DNA of 64,000 nt from Bacteroidota bacterium (GCA_024642665.1 JAHEAR010000006.1:41416-105415), one strand, 5' to 3'; counted from the stretch's first letter, positions 35,301 to 45,540 are shown. Notes: generated by a model from the sequence alone, not told the origin. Made by a program: numbers and translations.

Positions 35301-38090
35301 AATCATCACAGTCATCACAGGAATAGCTGCTCCTTCACAAATTGAGTGAATGGGAGTTGATGTAATGGGTTGATTAATGAAGGGACAATCGCAGTTAGGT
35401 GCCGTTATGGCAAAAGTATCACTACATAATCCTGTGGGGTTGTATATTTCAATGGTGATATTAGTATTGTTCGGAATACCTGTAACAGAGTCCTGCCCAA
35501 TGACATTATTCACTACCGTACCCGCACTCGCATAAATAGAGTCAGCAGAACTTGTAAAAATAACGGAGTAGGTAAGTTGCAGCAAATCACAAGGCTGACC
35601 TTCAAGCGTAAAATCAGGGTAATCTTCAACAAATATTTGTATCGGAATCGTATCATAGCACATGCCGGCCGTAGCCAGTAAATAAATCGTCGTGGAATCT
35701 TCAGGCATATACACCTGAGGATCTAAAATATTAGTTGAATCAGGGGGAAGGCTTGAATGAAATGTGTAGGTCGCCATACTGTTTCCCAAATCAACGATCG
35801 GTATGGACTGCAGCTCCAGAATAGTACCCTCACATATTACTATGGGTGGTATGGAATCAATATCCGGTTCCGGAAAAATAATAAATGGAACCTGAATGAT
35901 ATTCTGGCAATAAAAGTCTTCCACGCGTGCCCACAATTCAAGTACATTCTCCAGATTAGCCCCGGATGGATTAAAAATTTGCTCGCCCCCAAGCCACGGG
36001 TTACCATCAAACCAGGTCACATCATAGGCGCCACTCACCTGCAGATCATATTCTGTCAGATCTATATTTAGGGCCTCCCCTCTACAGACCATAATAGATA
36101 CAGAGTCTATATCTGGCAACGGTTGGATATAGAAAGTATGCTGATCATTTATCAGGGCTCCCGTACAACCGTAGACATCATATACTTCGTCTATCGTAAA
36201 ACTGAGTTCTGAATCAACTAAATACTCCGGGATCGTCAACATGCCGGTCACCGCATTGAAAAAAGGTTGCGCTACGGTATCAACACATACCGAAAACTCA
36301 CCGGAGGATAACACATTAACCCCTGTGAAAACTAAATCCGGATATGACGGCGAAGAAATGGTAAAATCCATCGTATAGGGTGGCGTACCTCCGTTGATTT
36401 CAATTTCCATGGAGCCTGGTTCTAGGATACAGTTTTTAATACATATATTTTCATCTCCTGAAATTTCGGTCTCCATGTCCGGATCACATGGATCTGAACA
36501 GTATCCGGGTATGGGTATATCTAAAAAAAAGGAACACCAGGGAAAATTTAAAAATGTAATATGAACATTCATATACCCCGCGGTAGCAGTACCGGGAGAA
36601 AAAAGAAAAGTCTCAGGGACCCCAGCCATACCTGTAGTAGGAGTGATTGTGCCGGAGTATGGGGATATTTTATATTCTGGAGAGAGTCCCTGGCCTATCA
36701 CCGTTAAGGTCAGTTCAATCGCATCGTCAAAGATATCATACGGCGTACCACTTTGATCACACCCAACTTCAATAATCGTGGAATCAATATTAATCCAATG
36801 AACACTCACGGAAGCAGTGTCAGGGGGACATTCCGGTGGCCCGGGGTGCTGAAATACATACCTATAGATACCAGGACCCCAACTGGACAAATACATTAAT
36901 TCACCTGAAACTGGATCTGGCAATAGTGGCGGAAACCACTCACCTCCCATTTCAGGAGTCCCTTCCAAAAAATGCCATAAGGCAAAGACCCCGACATTTG
37001 GACATACCCATAATTCACCATGTTCGCCGGGATCATTGTATGGAGCAGTCATCATCACCGGCCCACCTAAATTTGAATAGACAGTACATCCACCTACTAG
37101 CTCAACAGACACCATCCAGAAGCTCGTATCATGAGAAATCGATACATTCTCACCAAATGTCCCATTAACATTTAACATTTCAAACGTGTCCACGCCATTG
37201 GTGTAGATTACATTATAATCCCCATCCCAGGGCAAATTAAATATCAAAGCATCTTGAAAAGTAGCACAACCACTACATACCCAACAGCCAAGACTCATGT
37301 TACCTTCTATTACATAGGTTGCACCGACGTGATTAGGATACCATGGTTGATTAATGAATGTACACATGGTTTCCATCGCCCAATCTGGCCACCACTTAAT
37401 ACGCTCTAACCATTCAAAATGGGTAGCCGGGGTTAAAGGTCCATTATATTTAACGGCTTGTGATGGTCCACCCGGCCCACTTACCTCTTGGGTATAACAT
37501 GGCAAAAGTGCCGGGGGAATATTTGATTCATTGTCTGTCCCATTAGCCGCCCAAGCACTTTTAGAATTAGAACCCCAAAGATATCTGCCATTGTAGGTAG
37601 CTCGATTTGCTCCACCCCCTTGATTATCCCATGTTCCACCTTGCATGAAAATAATCTGATCCCCAAAAGGATCAAGATTAAAAAAGCCTCCCGGAACATT
37701 TAAATTTGAAAAAGTCCATTGATTGTCTGGACTGATTGCTCGATAGGTCCATGCGCCTGCGATAAATTGACTTTGAAAGGTAATTACTGTGCCTTTAGGA
37801 ATTGTACCACCGGTTCTTGACATGGCCAAAGTACCTTCTGAATCTCCGAAAAAATTTGCATTGGAATGTTCCCATCCATTATCTGTAATATCAATCTGAG
37901 TCCCGTTTTCAATATCCTGAAAACACATGAAACTAATTTCATCGGAACCCGGTGGAAGACCACAAGGACCCATATCAGAAATCATAGATAATACGATAAT
38001 ATCACCGGGATAAAGCACTGTCTGGCTTCTGCCTTGCAGCACAAACAAAAGCAGAACAAATGCTATAAAAAAATGTAAAAATCGTGACAT
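32325..38090 (-). CDS. Giant secreted adhesin-like protein with T9SS type B (gliding motility-associated) domain
   Basis: A 1921-aa protein with signal peptide (MSRFLHFFIAFVLLLFVLQGRS). The C-terminal 90 residues from about 1832 (FSPNEDGIND...FEIYSRWG...WDGTLNG...GVYVYRV) are the type B sorting/CHU_C domain, so it is secreted through T9SS. The middle is a chain of Ig/PKD-like beta domains, with Cys-x-Cys-Pro-like motifs (CDCPF, CSCPT, CMCPS, CDCTL) near residues 899, 1150, 1413 and 1581 marking repeat boundaries. The N-terminal 250 residues are a separate unrecognised domain. Likely a cell-surface or secreted adhesin-type protein; no enzyme motif seen. Confidence 0.9.
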   Translation of the reverse strand: MSRFLHFFIAFVLLLFVLQGRSQTVLYPGDIIVLSMISDMGPCGLPPGSDEISFMCFQDIENGTQIDITDNGWEHSNANFFGDSEGTLAMSRTGGTIPKGTVITFQSQFIAGAWTYRAISPDNQWTFSNLNVPGGFFNLDPFGDQIIFMQGGTWDNQGGGANRATYNGRYLWGSNSKSAWAANGTDNESNIPPALLPCYTQEVSGPGGPSQAVKYNGPLTPATHFEWLERIKWWPDWAMETMCTFINQPWYPNHVGATYVIEGNMSLGCWVCSGCATFQDALIFNLPWDGDYNVIYTNGVDTFEMLNVNGTFGENVSISHDTSFWMVSVELVGGCTVYSNLGGPVMMTAPYNDPGEHGELWVCPNVGVFALWHFLEGTPEMGGEWFPPLLPDPVSGELMYLSSWGPGIYRYVFQHPGPPECPPDTASVSVHWINIDSTIIEVGCDQSGTPYDIFDDAIELTLTVIGQGLSPEYKISPYSGTITPTTGMAGVPETFLFSPGTATAGYMNVHITFLNFPWCSFFLDIPIPGYCSDPCDPDMETEISGDENICIKNCILEPGSMEIEINGGTPPYTMDFTISSPSYPDLVFTGVNVLSSGEFSVCVDTVAQPFFNAVTGMLTIPEYLVDSELSFTIDEVYDVYGCTGALINDQHTFYIQPLPDIDSVSIMVCRGEALNIDLTEYDLQVSGAYDVTWFDGNPWLGGEQIFNPSGANLENVLELWARVEDFYCQNIIQVPFIIFPEPDIDSIPPIVICEGTILELQSIPIVDLGNSMATYTFHSSLPPDSTNILDPQVYMPEDSTTIYLLATAGMCYDTIPIQIFVEDYPDFTLEGQPCDLLQLTYSVIFTSSADSIYASAGTVVNNVIGQDSVTGIPNNTNITIEIYNPTGLCSDTFAITAPNCDCPFINQPITSTPIHSICEGAAIPVMTVMIDPGLQADWYTTPSGGLPFLQNSLTYQPVIAVNSTYYVEAIDPLTNCYSIRTPIKLVVNPLAILGHPADPVLCDEETFNLSAIVPAVQNGVIGAGQWFDLLTNQPASGVIQPQNGQSWYYVFTSNPAGCLSRDTISAVVNPLPDINLFDIICDDVALTYQLSFTSDADVVLTSNGGTLVQVPGTDTFYLESIPFDTDIQFDLEYLSTGCVASFLLAAPDCSCPTLLQSNNYKGCSEQGNIDLSPFIGPGVMGHWEIVGTPAGSNPATVSGNNFLGFQKDAGTYDLLFIRNVILNDCVDSASFALVLQESPYADAGMDATVCAPDAIMLTGNVGGDNVVYNWQTSGTGVINNPGALVTSYTPTLADITSGSVSFTLSATDQTGSCPAVSETITITIDGSAYYILNAGNQIYCDTVDQLIDLDPLITFGTTSGEWFFPDTVSAPIIGSSQINPSTLEPGSYTIFYTTTNAVAPCQNDTTGVNLLIRNCMCPSVAIAAPGQRLCSESGMLNLNSLLLTGEPGTWSISNTPVGSSPAIINANQFITANSDFGIYTIRYTLNSPVPGCPDYSEVNLEVIQTPKVSLLSTDCADDLQSWEAVISTGGSVPVSNLGTVVPLGANQFRVEGIALNTSIIVSVSNGGGLCSANLNISNPDCDCTLAIGNLPSQINLCPDETIELTASVLDPKGNVTSFWIVANDSLYQNTYEVTQGGSYQFVAFDALGCRASQTVDVAYYVEMVVGISWLDVKCPGDKDGSIIIQDIIGGTGPFTVSVNGGVVQTINAFPYLIEQLGAGNYQLQIFDATNCLTETSVQIQSASTETLSLGADQTILVGDSVYINPVISFVPDTFYWLGDKDNLLQQDQLKNWIQPETDQLLQLFAIDENGCLYTDDLKIKVLLTSSVYVANVFSPNEDGINDILAPIGDPSITAITHFEIYSRWGELIYAVKNVAPNQGLAVWDGTLNGDPMLPGVYVYRVGAINKRGKEIELAGDVTLLR

Positions 38091-38549
38091 TAAAAGTGGT
38101 TAATCAATATTAATCGATGGATACTCATAAAATTACAAAAAATAAGCTCCCTTCCCTTTCAAACTTTAATCTCATAACAAATGAATTGATGAATAGGTGT
38201 AAAATTGAGCTGATTATCCCTAATTTGATGACGAGTGGAAGGTGGTCATTGGTTGGGTCGATTTGAGTGTAATTAAAAATTATTATAAAAACCTACATTC
38301 AGTACATGTCAGTAGACACTCAGACAGGGCAAAGTGCTGCCTCTGCCATAAAATCCAACTTGCCTGTAAAAAAGCTATAGACATTGTAATAATGCTCTGC
38401 AATTCAATTTATTACACAAAGGTTAAAAGGCAAATGTACTTATCGCAAATTGAATAAATTAACAAAAGAGGCATTCTCCTAGCCAGCTGCCCCAGGAAGA
38501 CTCAAAGGTGCTGTTTGAAATTACAATCACATATGTGCATTTAGGTTAT
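38091..38549. other. Divergent intergenic region, giant gene / UMF1 transporter
   Basis: About 460 bases without a supportable gene; short frames here have no family resemblance. It must hold both divergent promoters, but no good TAnnTTTG match was found. Confidence 0.4.
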
Positions 38550-39878
38550 ATGAATCAAAATAAAAACAACCATAAAATTCACCATGCCTGGAGCATGTAC
38601 GATTGGGCTAATTCGTCTTATAATCTCGTTATCACCTCCACTATTTTCCCAATCTATTTCATAGCAGTCACCAGCGACCACAATGATGCCACGAATGATC
38701 TGGTTTCTTTTCTTGGATTCGAAGCCATTAACACCTCTATATTAAATTATGCGCTTGCCTTTGCTTACTTTTTAGTAGCACTCTCTTCTCCTATTTTATC
38801 AGCTATTGCAGATTATCGTGGAACGAAGAAAAGGTTTATGAAAATCTTTACGTATATGGGAGGACTCGCATGTTGTACTATGTTTTTTTTTGATGCTAAC
38901 CATGTTACACTTGGGATCATTCTTGCGATCATTGCAGCCATCGGTTACAGTGGCAGCCTGGTATTTTATAATGCTTACCTGCCTGAAATCGCCAATGAAA
39001 AATATCACGATCAATTGAGTGCAAAGGGATTTGCCTATGGCTATGTGGGGAGTGTCATACTCCAAATGGTTTGTCTTGGATTGGTTCAAATTTCATTTGA
39101 AGATTCTACTTTCGGAGCCCGACTATCTTTTTTACTGGTTGGCCTGTGGTGGATCGGATTTGCTCAAATCCCGTTCTTTCGTCTTCCGAAGGGTACACCT
39201 ATTGAAAAACAGACCCGACATAATATATTGTACGCAGGTTTTCACGAACTACATTTAGTCTATGATCAAATTAAAAAAATACCTGTGCTTAAAATATTCC
39301 TGGTAGCTTTTTTCTTTTATAGCATGGGTGTAATGACCGTGATGCTGGCTGCCGCAGAATTCGCCGTCAAAGAAATAGAAATGGAAGTCAATGGTATACG
39401 GGTGAGTTTAGGACAAACACAACTTATTAGCATTGTCATCCTGATTCAACTGGTGGCTATTGTGGGTGCCGTATTGATGGCTCGCTTGTCAAAAAGCATT
39501 GGAAATATTAAAGTACTAATACTCACGGTATGCATTTGGATCGGTATATGTGTTTCTGCCTATTATACAAAGACTGCCAACCCATTTTACTTACTTTCAG
39601 CCATTGTGGGATTGGTTATGGGTGGCATCCAATCTATGAGTCGATCCACTTTTTCGAAAATGATGCCCAAAACAAATGATACGGCATCTTATTTCAGTTT
39701 TTATAATGTTGCCGAAAAACTAGCCATGGCTTTCGGGCTGTTCTTCTTTGGCCTTGTCGAACATTTGACAGGAAGTATGCGAAATTCAATTTTTGCCCTC
39801 GGTATTTTTTTTATTATTGGCCTATTATTTTTGATGATTACTTTGTCGAAATCAGCAATAGAGACTCATCGGATATAA
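38550..39878 (+). CDS. MFS transporter, UMF1 (Atg22-like) family
   Basis: From the ATG at 38550 the protein is 442 aa with about 12 membrane helices. The opening HHAWSMYDWANSSYNLVITSTIFPIYF is typical of the UMF1/Atg22 family, whose yeast member exports amino acids from vacuoles. The bacterial substrate is unknown. An in-frame ATG 42 bases upstream (38508) precedes non-conserved sequence. It is followed by an acyltransferase gene 85 bases downstream on the same strand. Confidence 0.88.
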   Translation: MNQNKNNHKIHHAWSMYDWANSSYNLVITSTIFPIYFIAVTSDHNDATNDLVSFLGFEAINTSILNYALAFAYFLVALSSPILSAIADYRGTKKRFMKIFTYMGGLACCTMFFFDANHVTLGIILAIIAAIGYSGSLVFYNAYLPEIANEKYHDQLSAKGFAYGYVGSVILQMVCLGLVQISFEDSTFGARLSFLLVGLWWIGFAQIPFFRLPKGTPIEKQTRHNILYAGFHELHLVYDQIKKIPVLKIFLVAFFFYSMGVMTVMLAAAEFAVKEIEMEVNGIRVSLGQTQLISIVILIQLVAIVGAVLMARLSKSIGNIKVLILTVCIWIGICVSAYYTKTANPFYLLSAIVGLVMGGIQSMSRSTFSKMMPKTNDTASYFSFYNVAEKLAMAFGLFFFGLVEHLTGSMRNSIFALGIFFIIGLLFLMITLSKSAIETHRI

Positions 39879-39963
39879 TTCATGATTTAGTTATTTCTTG
39901 TATGAAAAGGATATCTATCTTACACCCTATGCAATACAAACACCTTCGATAGAATTTGTGTCC

Positions 39964-40845
39964 ATGCGTTTCCTTAATCCCGTCATCTATTATCTCATTA
40001 TTGTACCCATTTCCCTACTTCCTTTTAGCGTGCTATATGTCTTTTCAAACTTCTTGTTTATTTTGATGTATAGTGTTTTCGGGTACAGGATCACTGTAGT
40101 GCGTAAAAATTTAAGAAATGCATTTCCCTATAAATCCAAGGAGGAATTAAAAGCGATAGAAATTCAATTTTACAGGCATTTTTGTGATCTGATTGTAGAA
40201 ATACTAAAGTCCTTCACCATATCCAATAAGGCTATTTTAAAACGGATGGTGGTCGAAAACCCTGAAGTGATAAATCAATTCCACGATGACGGCCGAAGTG
40301 TTCTTATCGCCGGTGGGCATTATAACAATTGGGAGTGGATTGCCATTACCTTGGAGCAACAAATAAAACATCTGGGCGTGGCTATCTATAAGCCATTGAA
40401 AAATAAGTTTTTTGATAAAAAAATGCTGTCCTCAAGAGGCAAATTTGGGCTTCGAATGATTAGTTATAAAGAAATCAGAAAGTACTATGCAGATCACGCG
40501 GACCAACTTACCGCTACTCTTTTTGCCATTGATCAATCGCCACGCAGTTCGACTAAGTGTTACTGGACGACTTTTTTAAATCAGGATACTGATGTCCAGT
40601 ATGGGATCGAAAAATTTGCGCATGCTTTAGATTATCCGGTGGTATTTGGGGCCATTTCGAAAATAAAAAGAGGCTATTATTCTATTCGATTTTCTGTTCT
40701 CTGCGAAAAGCCCAGAGAGACCCCATATGGTCATATTATAGAAGTTACCACCCGGTGTCTGGAGGATCAGATTATCCAAAACCCACCCTATTGGTTGTGG
40801 ACTCATCGGCGTTGGAAGCGAAAGCCACCCCCTACACATCAATAA
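39964..40845 (+). CDS. LpxL/HtrB-family lysophospholipid acyltransferase
   Basis: From the ATG at 39964 the protein is 293 aa; sequence upstream in frame begins only with TTG and lacks the family N-terminus. An N-terminal membrane anchor (about 7-38) is followed by the HX4E acyltransferase motif HYNNWE (His119, Glu124) and the typical C-terminal PPYWLWTHRRWKRKP. LpxL-type enzymes add a secondary acyl chain to lipid A precursors at the inner membrane. In Bacteroidota some homologues make other acylated lipids, so the exact acceptor is uncertain. Confidence 0.88.
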   Translation: MRFLNPVIYYLIIVPISLLPFSVLYVFSNFLFILMYSVFGYRITVVRKNLRNAFPYKSKEELKAIEIQFYRHFCDLIVEILKSFTISNKAILKRMVVENPEVINQFHDDGRSVLIAGGHYNNWEWIAITLEQQIKHLGVAIYKPLKNKFFDKKMLSSRGKFGLRMISYKEIRKYYADHADQLTATLFAIDQSPRSSTKCYWTTFLNQDTDVQYGIEKFAHALDYPVVFGAISKIKRGYYSIRFSVLCEKPRETPYGHIIEVTTRCLEDQIIQNPPYWLWTHRRWKRKPPPTHQ

Positions 40846-41073
40846 TCATCCCAAGGGAAGTCATAGATATTTAGAAATAATTGTACATATACTTCCCTAC
40901 CAGTCAATACAAAGTGAATTTTTCAAACCTGTTCGGAAAAAGGGGGTTACCCTCCAGAAGAATCACCGGATAGGTAGGTGGTCAAACAAGATTCGTTTTT
41001 AATTACAATTCATGAAAAACAATATTGACTCCTGCTTTTTACTGTATCTTTAACGCCCTAAATCATAAATAAA

Positions 41074-41301
41074 ATGACAAATTTCTTATTTCTTAGTCTT
41101 CCCGGCGGTATGGAATGGGTAATCATCCTGTTCGTTGTGCTGCTTTTATTTGGTGGCAAAAAGATACCTGAATTAATGCGAGGGCTTGGAAAAGGCATTA
41201 AAGAATTTAATAACGCCAAATCCAGTATCGAATCAGAGATTAAGGAGGGCATGCGGGAATCCGAACGCAAAGCTGTGGAAGAAAAAAAGGAGATTAATTA
41301 G
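41074..41301 (+). CDS. tatA: Sec-independent translocase subunit TatA/E
   Basis: A 75-aa protein with a short N-terminal membrane helix ([15 protein letters not shown], about 14-28), the conserved FGGKKIPEL hinge, an amphipathic helix, and a charged tail. TatA forms the pore of twin-arginine transport of folded proteins. No tatC is seen in the window. TatA versus TatE cannot be separated by eye. Confidence 0.93.
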   Translation: MTNFLFLSLPGGMEWVIILFVVLLLFGGKKIPELMRGLGKGIKEFNNAKSSIESEIKEGMRESERKAVEEKKEIN

Positions 41302-41488
41302 TCCTTCTTTTCCAGTCCCCTTACATCTCTGACCAATTGCTCGGAATCAGGGTGAAAAACTTCTGTATTCTGTCAGCCTTTGGCTCAATATTACTTTGGA
41401 ATAAAGTGCCCAAATTTTTGTGACTACCACCCATGTGTAATAACAACAGATTATTATAATACACCAAATCATTTTCCAATTTATCATT

Positions 41489-42007
41489 ATGAAGATTAGT
41501 CATTTTGTGCTTTTTCTAGCTTTCATGTTTTGTGCCTTTACCAGTATTCACGCACAAAAATTCGGCTACGTCAATACTTCGGAATTAATTGAAGCTCATC
41601 CGCAGGTCGCTGTTTCCAATAAAACCCTTGAAATGTACAATGACAGTCTGGTGAATCCTTTTGAGGAAAAAGCAAAAGCCTTTCAAAAGAAGTATGAGTT
41701 TTTTGTTGAAGAAGTGAATGCCGGAACGCTGTCCAAAGTAAGCCAGGATGCCAGGGCACAGGATCTGCAAAAAGAACAACAGGCCCTTCAGGCAGAAGAT
41801 CAACAGATTCAAAATGCTATTGCCATGAAAAGGGATTTATTGTTGCGACCAATTCTTTCCGAGATTGACAGCATTATCCAGGCCGCAGGGAAGGCAGGCA
41901 ATTACACGATGATATTTGACGCGAGTGTCTCCGGTGCATTACTGTATGCCCAAGAAGGGGATGATCTCACGGCTGAAATAAAGGCAATAATTGTAGGAAA
42001 ATCTTAA
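41489..42007 (+). CDS. OmpH/Skp-family periplasmic chaperone
   Basis: A 172-aa protein with signal peptide MKISHFVLFLAFMFCAFTSIHA. The mature part has the Skp start KFGYVNTSELIEAHP, a long helical coiled-coil arm (about 45-120), and the C-terminal core strand (NYTMIFDASVSGALLYA). Skp trimers hold unfolded outer-membrane proteins during transit. It lies 187 bases after tatA, and is convergent with the large FG-GAP gene. Confidence 0.9.
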   Translation: MKISHFVLFLAFMFCAFTSIHAQKFGYVNTSELIEAHPQVAVSNKTLEMYNDSLVNPFEEKAKAFQKKYEFFVEEVNAGTLSKVSQDARAQDLQKEQQALQAEDQQIQNAIAMKRDLLLRPILSEIDSIIQAAGKAGNYTMIFDASVSGALLYAQEGDDLTAEIKAIIVGKS

Positions 42008-42036
42008 GGGAGTTAATCCGTTTTCTCTTTTATTTT

Positions 42037-45000
42037 CTATTGCGTCTTATTAGCTCCGTTACCATTCCATTCAATACATTGTACTGGGCCATTGTTATTG
42101 CCAATAAGAAAACGTTTTGTCGTTCCTGCTGGTCCTGATATGGGAACAATATCCTTCAAGTCACCGGTCAGATTAAGACCTGCTTTTACAAAATGTAATG
42201 GGGTGAAACTCCCAAGACCATTTCCTTTTAAGTACAACCCTCGCCCGGCATCAGCTCTTCCTGTTTCTACTTCAGACACGTAGAGGTTTCCACCCACCAA
42301 TAAATCGAGATTATGATCCCCATCAAAATCCTCCATCACAATCGCATTTATTGGAGCAATCTGCGCCATATTTGGCAAAGGGATTATCTGCATCTGACCA
42401 TTTCCCAAATTTAGTAAAACACATGAGTGAAAATTAGTGGCTTCATAATGTAGTGCATCATTCAGTTTATCGCCATAGATATCCGCAATTGAGGCATTAC
42501 CGTATTCTTCATACGAATGATACTTTTCCGATATTCCCGGACACTGTTCAGTAGAACATTGCTTTCCCCGAACAGGATATAATACATCTCCTTCCAGAAA
42601 ATATCCTAAAGCAATATCATAGGTTTTATTGTCATCAAAGTCTGCCGCGTATACATGAAATGGCTTTTCTGGAGAAGCCTTATACTTATAATTAGTCCCA
42701 AGGTTTCCAATGACATAATCCATATCACCGTCATTATCTATATCGCCCTGTGCTATCCTATTCCACCATCCAACGGTCTTTTCCAATCCAAAATCAGCCG
42801 TCCTATTTTGAAAATTACCTGCTGTCTGTGTAAAAACTGTCAGTGGCATCCATTCACCAACGATCAGTAAATCATATGTTCCATCACCATTAAAATCTGT
42901 CCAAACTGCATCTGTCACCATTCCCAGGTTTTGAAGCCCAGGGGCTTTTGTTGCTGTAACATCTTTAAAAAATCCTCTTGTATTCTCTAAGAGCACACTA
43001 CTCACAGGGGCAGGATAATGACCCGCTAATTGTCTCCCTCCAACAAATAAATCCAAGTCTCCATCCCCATCAAAATCAAATGGTTTAACACAACTTCCTG
43101 ACGTATGAATATCCGGAATTGCATTTTTTACTTTTTGAAAATTTCCATTTCCAAGATTGATATATAACCTGTCGTTGTAGAGAGGACTTTCAGGCTGAAA
43201 TTCATTACTTCCGCTAGCGACATACAAGTCAGGTTTACCATCATTATTCGCATCAAAAAAAGCAGACCCCATGTCCTCAGAATTGAGATCACTCATAAAA
43301 GATGGCACATTTGCTAATTGAAACTGACCATCTTCCATCTGTAAGTATAATGCGCCTGAAAACCCTTTAGCGCCTCCTAAATAGAAGTCTTCCAACCCAT
43401 CATTGTTAACGTCTGCCACACTCATAAAAGGTCCAAGTTGTGACATTTTATGAGGCAGTAAAACCTGTACCTTATAATCATCAAAAAAAGTCTCCTGATG
43501 CACAATAGGTGCGGCTGATTCTAGTTTTGTTTCAGTGAACAAAACAGGTTCTCTCTCAACTGTTCGCTTCACTTTTTTTGCATCCCTGTGTCTTACTGTC
43601 AATTCCTGATTAGCTGCAACATCTGTCAATATCTCCTGGTATCCATCTAACCATTCAATGACAACTTTATCTATTTTAGGGACTTGTTCAATACCAAAAT
43701 GGAGAATACCTTCCACTGAAGACTGATATCCTCGGGCATACGTAAGCTCCTGATATTGCAATTTATCTCCTGACATCAAAGATACTTTTGTCCCTAAAGG
43801 GCAAATATTATCTTCATCATCGAATCGAATTCTTAGGTAATTAAAGCCCCCATTTTCACGATCCATATTCTTATAAATAGAAGCTAGATCATTAATATTA
43901 CTAACGACCAGATCAAGATCCCCATCCTTGTCCAGATCACCATATGCAGCTCCGCTTGAAAAACCAAGAAAATTCAAACCCGATTCGGAACCTTTTTCAG
44001 AAAATGTAAGATCCCTGTTATTCACAAAAAAGTTGTTTTCCACTTTGTTCGTTGGTGCTCGTTGTACAAAGTCAGATATCAGACTTTGTTTTGATGCGCC
44101 GGATTGATTAATTTCTTCAACCGATTTCAAATATCTTTTCATATTGTCTTTGTCAAGATACTCACGCAGATAACCATTGGTCACATAGAAATCCTTCCAT
44201 CCATCATTGTTAAAATCAGCAAGCAGACAAGCCCAACTCCAATTTGTTCGGTGTACACCTGCCATTTGTCCGATTTCGCTGAAGACACCTTCTCCCGCAT
44301 TAAGATGTAACATATTACGCATGTACTGGTAGTGGTAACCAGCATCCACAAAACTCCAAAAGCGTTCAATATTCATGCTCGCCATTTTAGTTTTCTCATT
44401 GAAATTATTAGTTGCCAACATCTCAACAACCGCAAGATCGAGTAACCCATCATTATTTATATCTGCGGCATCGACACCCATACTTGAATGTGACATATGC
44501 TTCAGATGTGTATTGGAGACTTCCACGAACGTTCCATCTCTGTTGTTTATATAGTAGCGATCCGGCTCCGTGTGATCGACTGCCACAAAAAGATCCGTCC
44601 ATCCGTCATGATTTAAGTCTGAAGCGATCGCACCCAGCGTCCAACCATAACTTAATAATCCCGCTTCAGCGGTTACATTGTCAAATGTACCATCACCATT
44701 ATTATGGTATAAATTACTTGTCCATTCCTTCGTCGGATGATGCCAATAATTGAGATTCTCCCCAAATGAAAGGAATCGGTTCAGTGGGTGATTTCCAACA
44801 AATAAATCTGCCAGACCATCTCTATCATAATCAAAAAAAACAGCGGATATACTATATCCTTCATCACCAATGCCGTATTTCTCAGCTTGCTCAGTAAATG
44901 TAAGATCGCCATTATTAACAAACAATAAATTTCTTCGTTTGGACGGATCTTCATAATAAGCCCTGCATATATAAATATCCAAATAACCATCCTGGTTAAT

Positions 45001-45396
45001 GTCTATCATTGAAACACCCGTACTCCATTCTTTAATACTACTGATGCCTGACGACTCGGATATATCTTCAAATTTGAAATCCCCTTTATTTAAATACAAT
45101 TTATTGTCCCCAAGATTACTGGTAAAGCATATATCAGGTAATCCATCATTATTGATATCACCAAGTCCAACGCCACCTCCGTTATAAACATTGATATACT
45201 CAAATGGACTCTTCAGCACATTGATGTCTAATTTATTATTAAAATCTATACCCGTTTCAACGGAAGTCAGTGCTTCAAACTTAGGAACTTTTAACTCACT
45301 GATGACATCCTCAGTGGGTAGTGTTTCTTGATTGGAGGAGATACAACCCGTAAAAATAATTGCGCTAAAAGCAATTCCATAAAGAAAATTTGTCAT
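42037..45396 (-). CDS. FG-GAP/VCBS-repeat lipoprotein with ASPIC/UnbV domain
   Basis: A 1119-aa lipoprotein: signal MTNFLYGIAFSAIIFTGC, lipid anchor Cys18. More than ten FG-GAP/VCBS repeats with calcium-binding-like DxNxDGxxD cores (DINNDGLPD, DINQDGYLD, DFNNDGWKD, DKDGDLDL, DFDGDGDLD) form one or two beta-propellers. Midway an ASPIC/UnbV module (RGYQSSVEGILHFGIEQVPKIDKVVIEW...) lies near residue 560. Such proteins are common in Bacteroidota and often accompany SusC/SusD systems, but none is present here. Role unknown, surface or periplasmic. Confidence 0.88.
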   Translation of the reverse strand: MTNFLYGIAFSAIIFTGCISSNQETLPTEDVISELKVPKFEALTSVETGIDFNNKLDINVLKSPFEYINVYNGGGVGLGDINNDGLPDICFTSNLGDNKLYLNKGDFKFEDISESSGISSIKEWSTGVSMIDINQDGYLDIYICRAYYEDPSKRRNLLFVNNGDLTFTEQAEKYGIGDEGYSISAVFFDYDRDGLADLFVGNHPLNRFLSFGENLNYWHHPTKEWTSNLYHNNGDGTFDNVTAEAGLLSYGWTLGAIASDLNHDGWTDLFVAVDHTEPDRYYINNRDGTFVEVSNTHLKHMSHSSMGVDAADINNDGLLDLAVVEMLATNNFNEKTKMASMNIERFWSFVDAGYHYQYMRNMLHLNAGEGVFSEIGQMAGVHRTNWSWACLLADFNNDGWKDFYVTNGYLREYLDKDNMKRYLKSVEEINQSGASKQSLISDFVQRAPTNKVENNFFVNNRDLTFSEKGSESGLNFLGFSSGAAYGDLDKDGDLDLVVSNINDLASIYKNMDRENGGFNYLRIRFDDEDNICPLGTKVSLMSGDKLQYQELTYARGYQSSVEGILHFGIEQVPKIDKVVIEWLDGYQEILTDVAANQELTVRHRDAKKVKRTVEREPVLFTETKLESAAPIVHQETFFDDYKVQVLLPHKMSQLGPFMSVADVNNDGLEDFYLGGAKGFSGALYLQMEDGQFQLANVPSFMSDLNSEDMGSAFFDANNDGKPDLYVASGSNEFQPESPLYNDRLYINLGNGNFQKVKNAIPDIHTSGSCVKPFDFDGDGDLDLFVGGRQLAGHYPAPVSSVLLENTRGFFKDVTATKAPGLQNLGMVTDAVWTDFNGDGTYDLLIVGEWMPLTVFTQTAGNFQNRTADFGLEKTVGWWNRIAQGDIDNDGDMDYVIGNLGTNYKYKASPEKPFHVYAADFDDNKTYDIALGYFLEGDVLYPVRGKQCSTEQCPGISEKYHSYEEYGNASIADIYGDKLNDALHYEATNFHSCVLLNLGNGQMQIIPLPNMAQIAPINAIVMEDFDGDHNLDLLVGGNLYVSEVETGRADAGRGLYLKGNGLGSFTPLHFVKAGLNLTGDLKDIVPISGPAGTTKRFLIGNNNGPVQCIEWNGNGANKTQ

Positions 45397-45540
45397 AGGA
45401 GACCATTGACATTATTACATAAAAAATATTGAAACGGCATTAGGAAATTGATCCAAAAAGAACTGAGATCAATCACTTTTTGTAAAAATTCAAAATTTAA
45501 CTAAAAATATAACTTTTTAAAATCAATATAATGGAATTCA

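Noticed and set aside
42037-45396. FG-GAP lipoprotein as part of a polysaccharide utilisation locus
   Set aside because: No SusC/SusD pair or glycoside hydrolase is near; neighbours are housekeeping genes.
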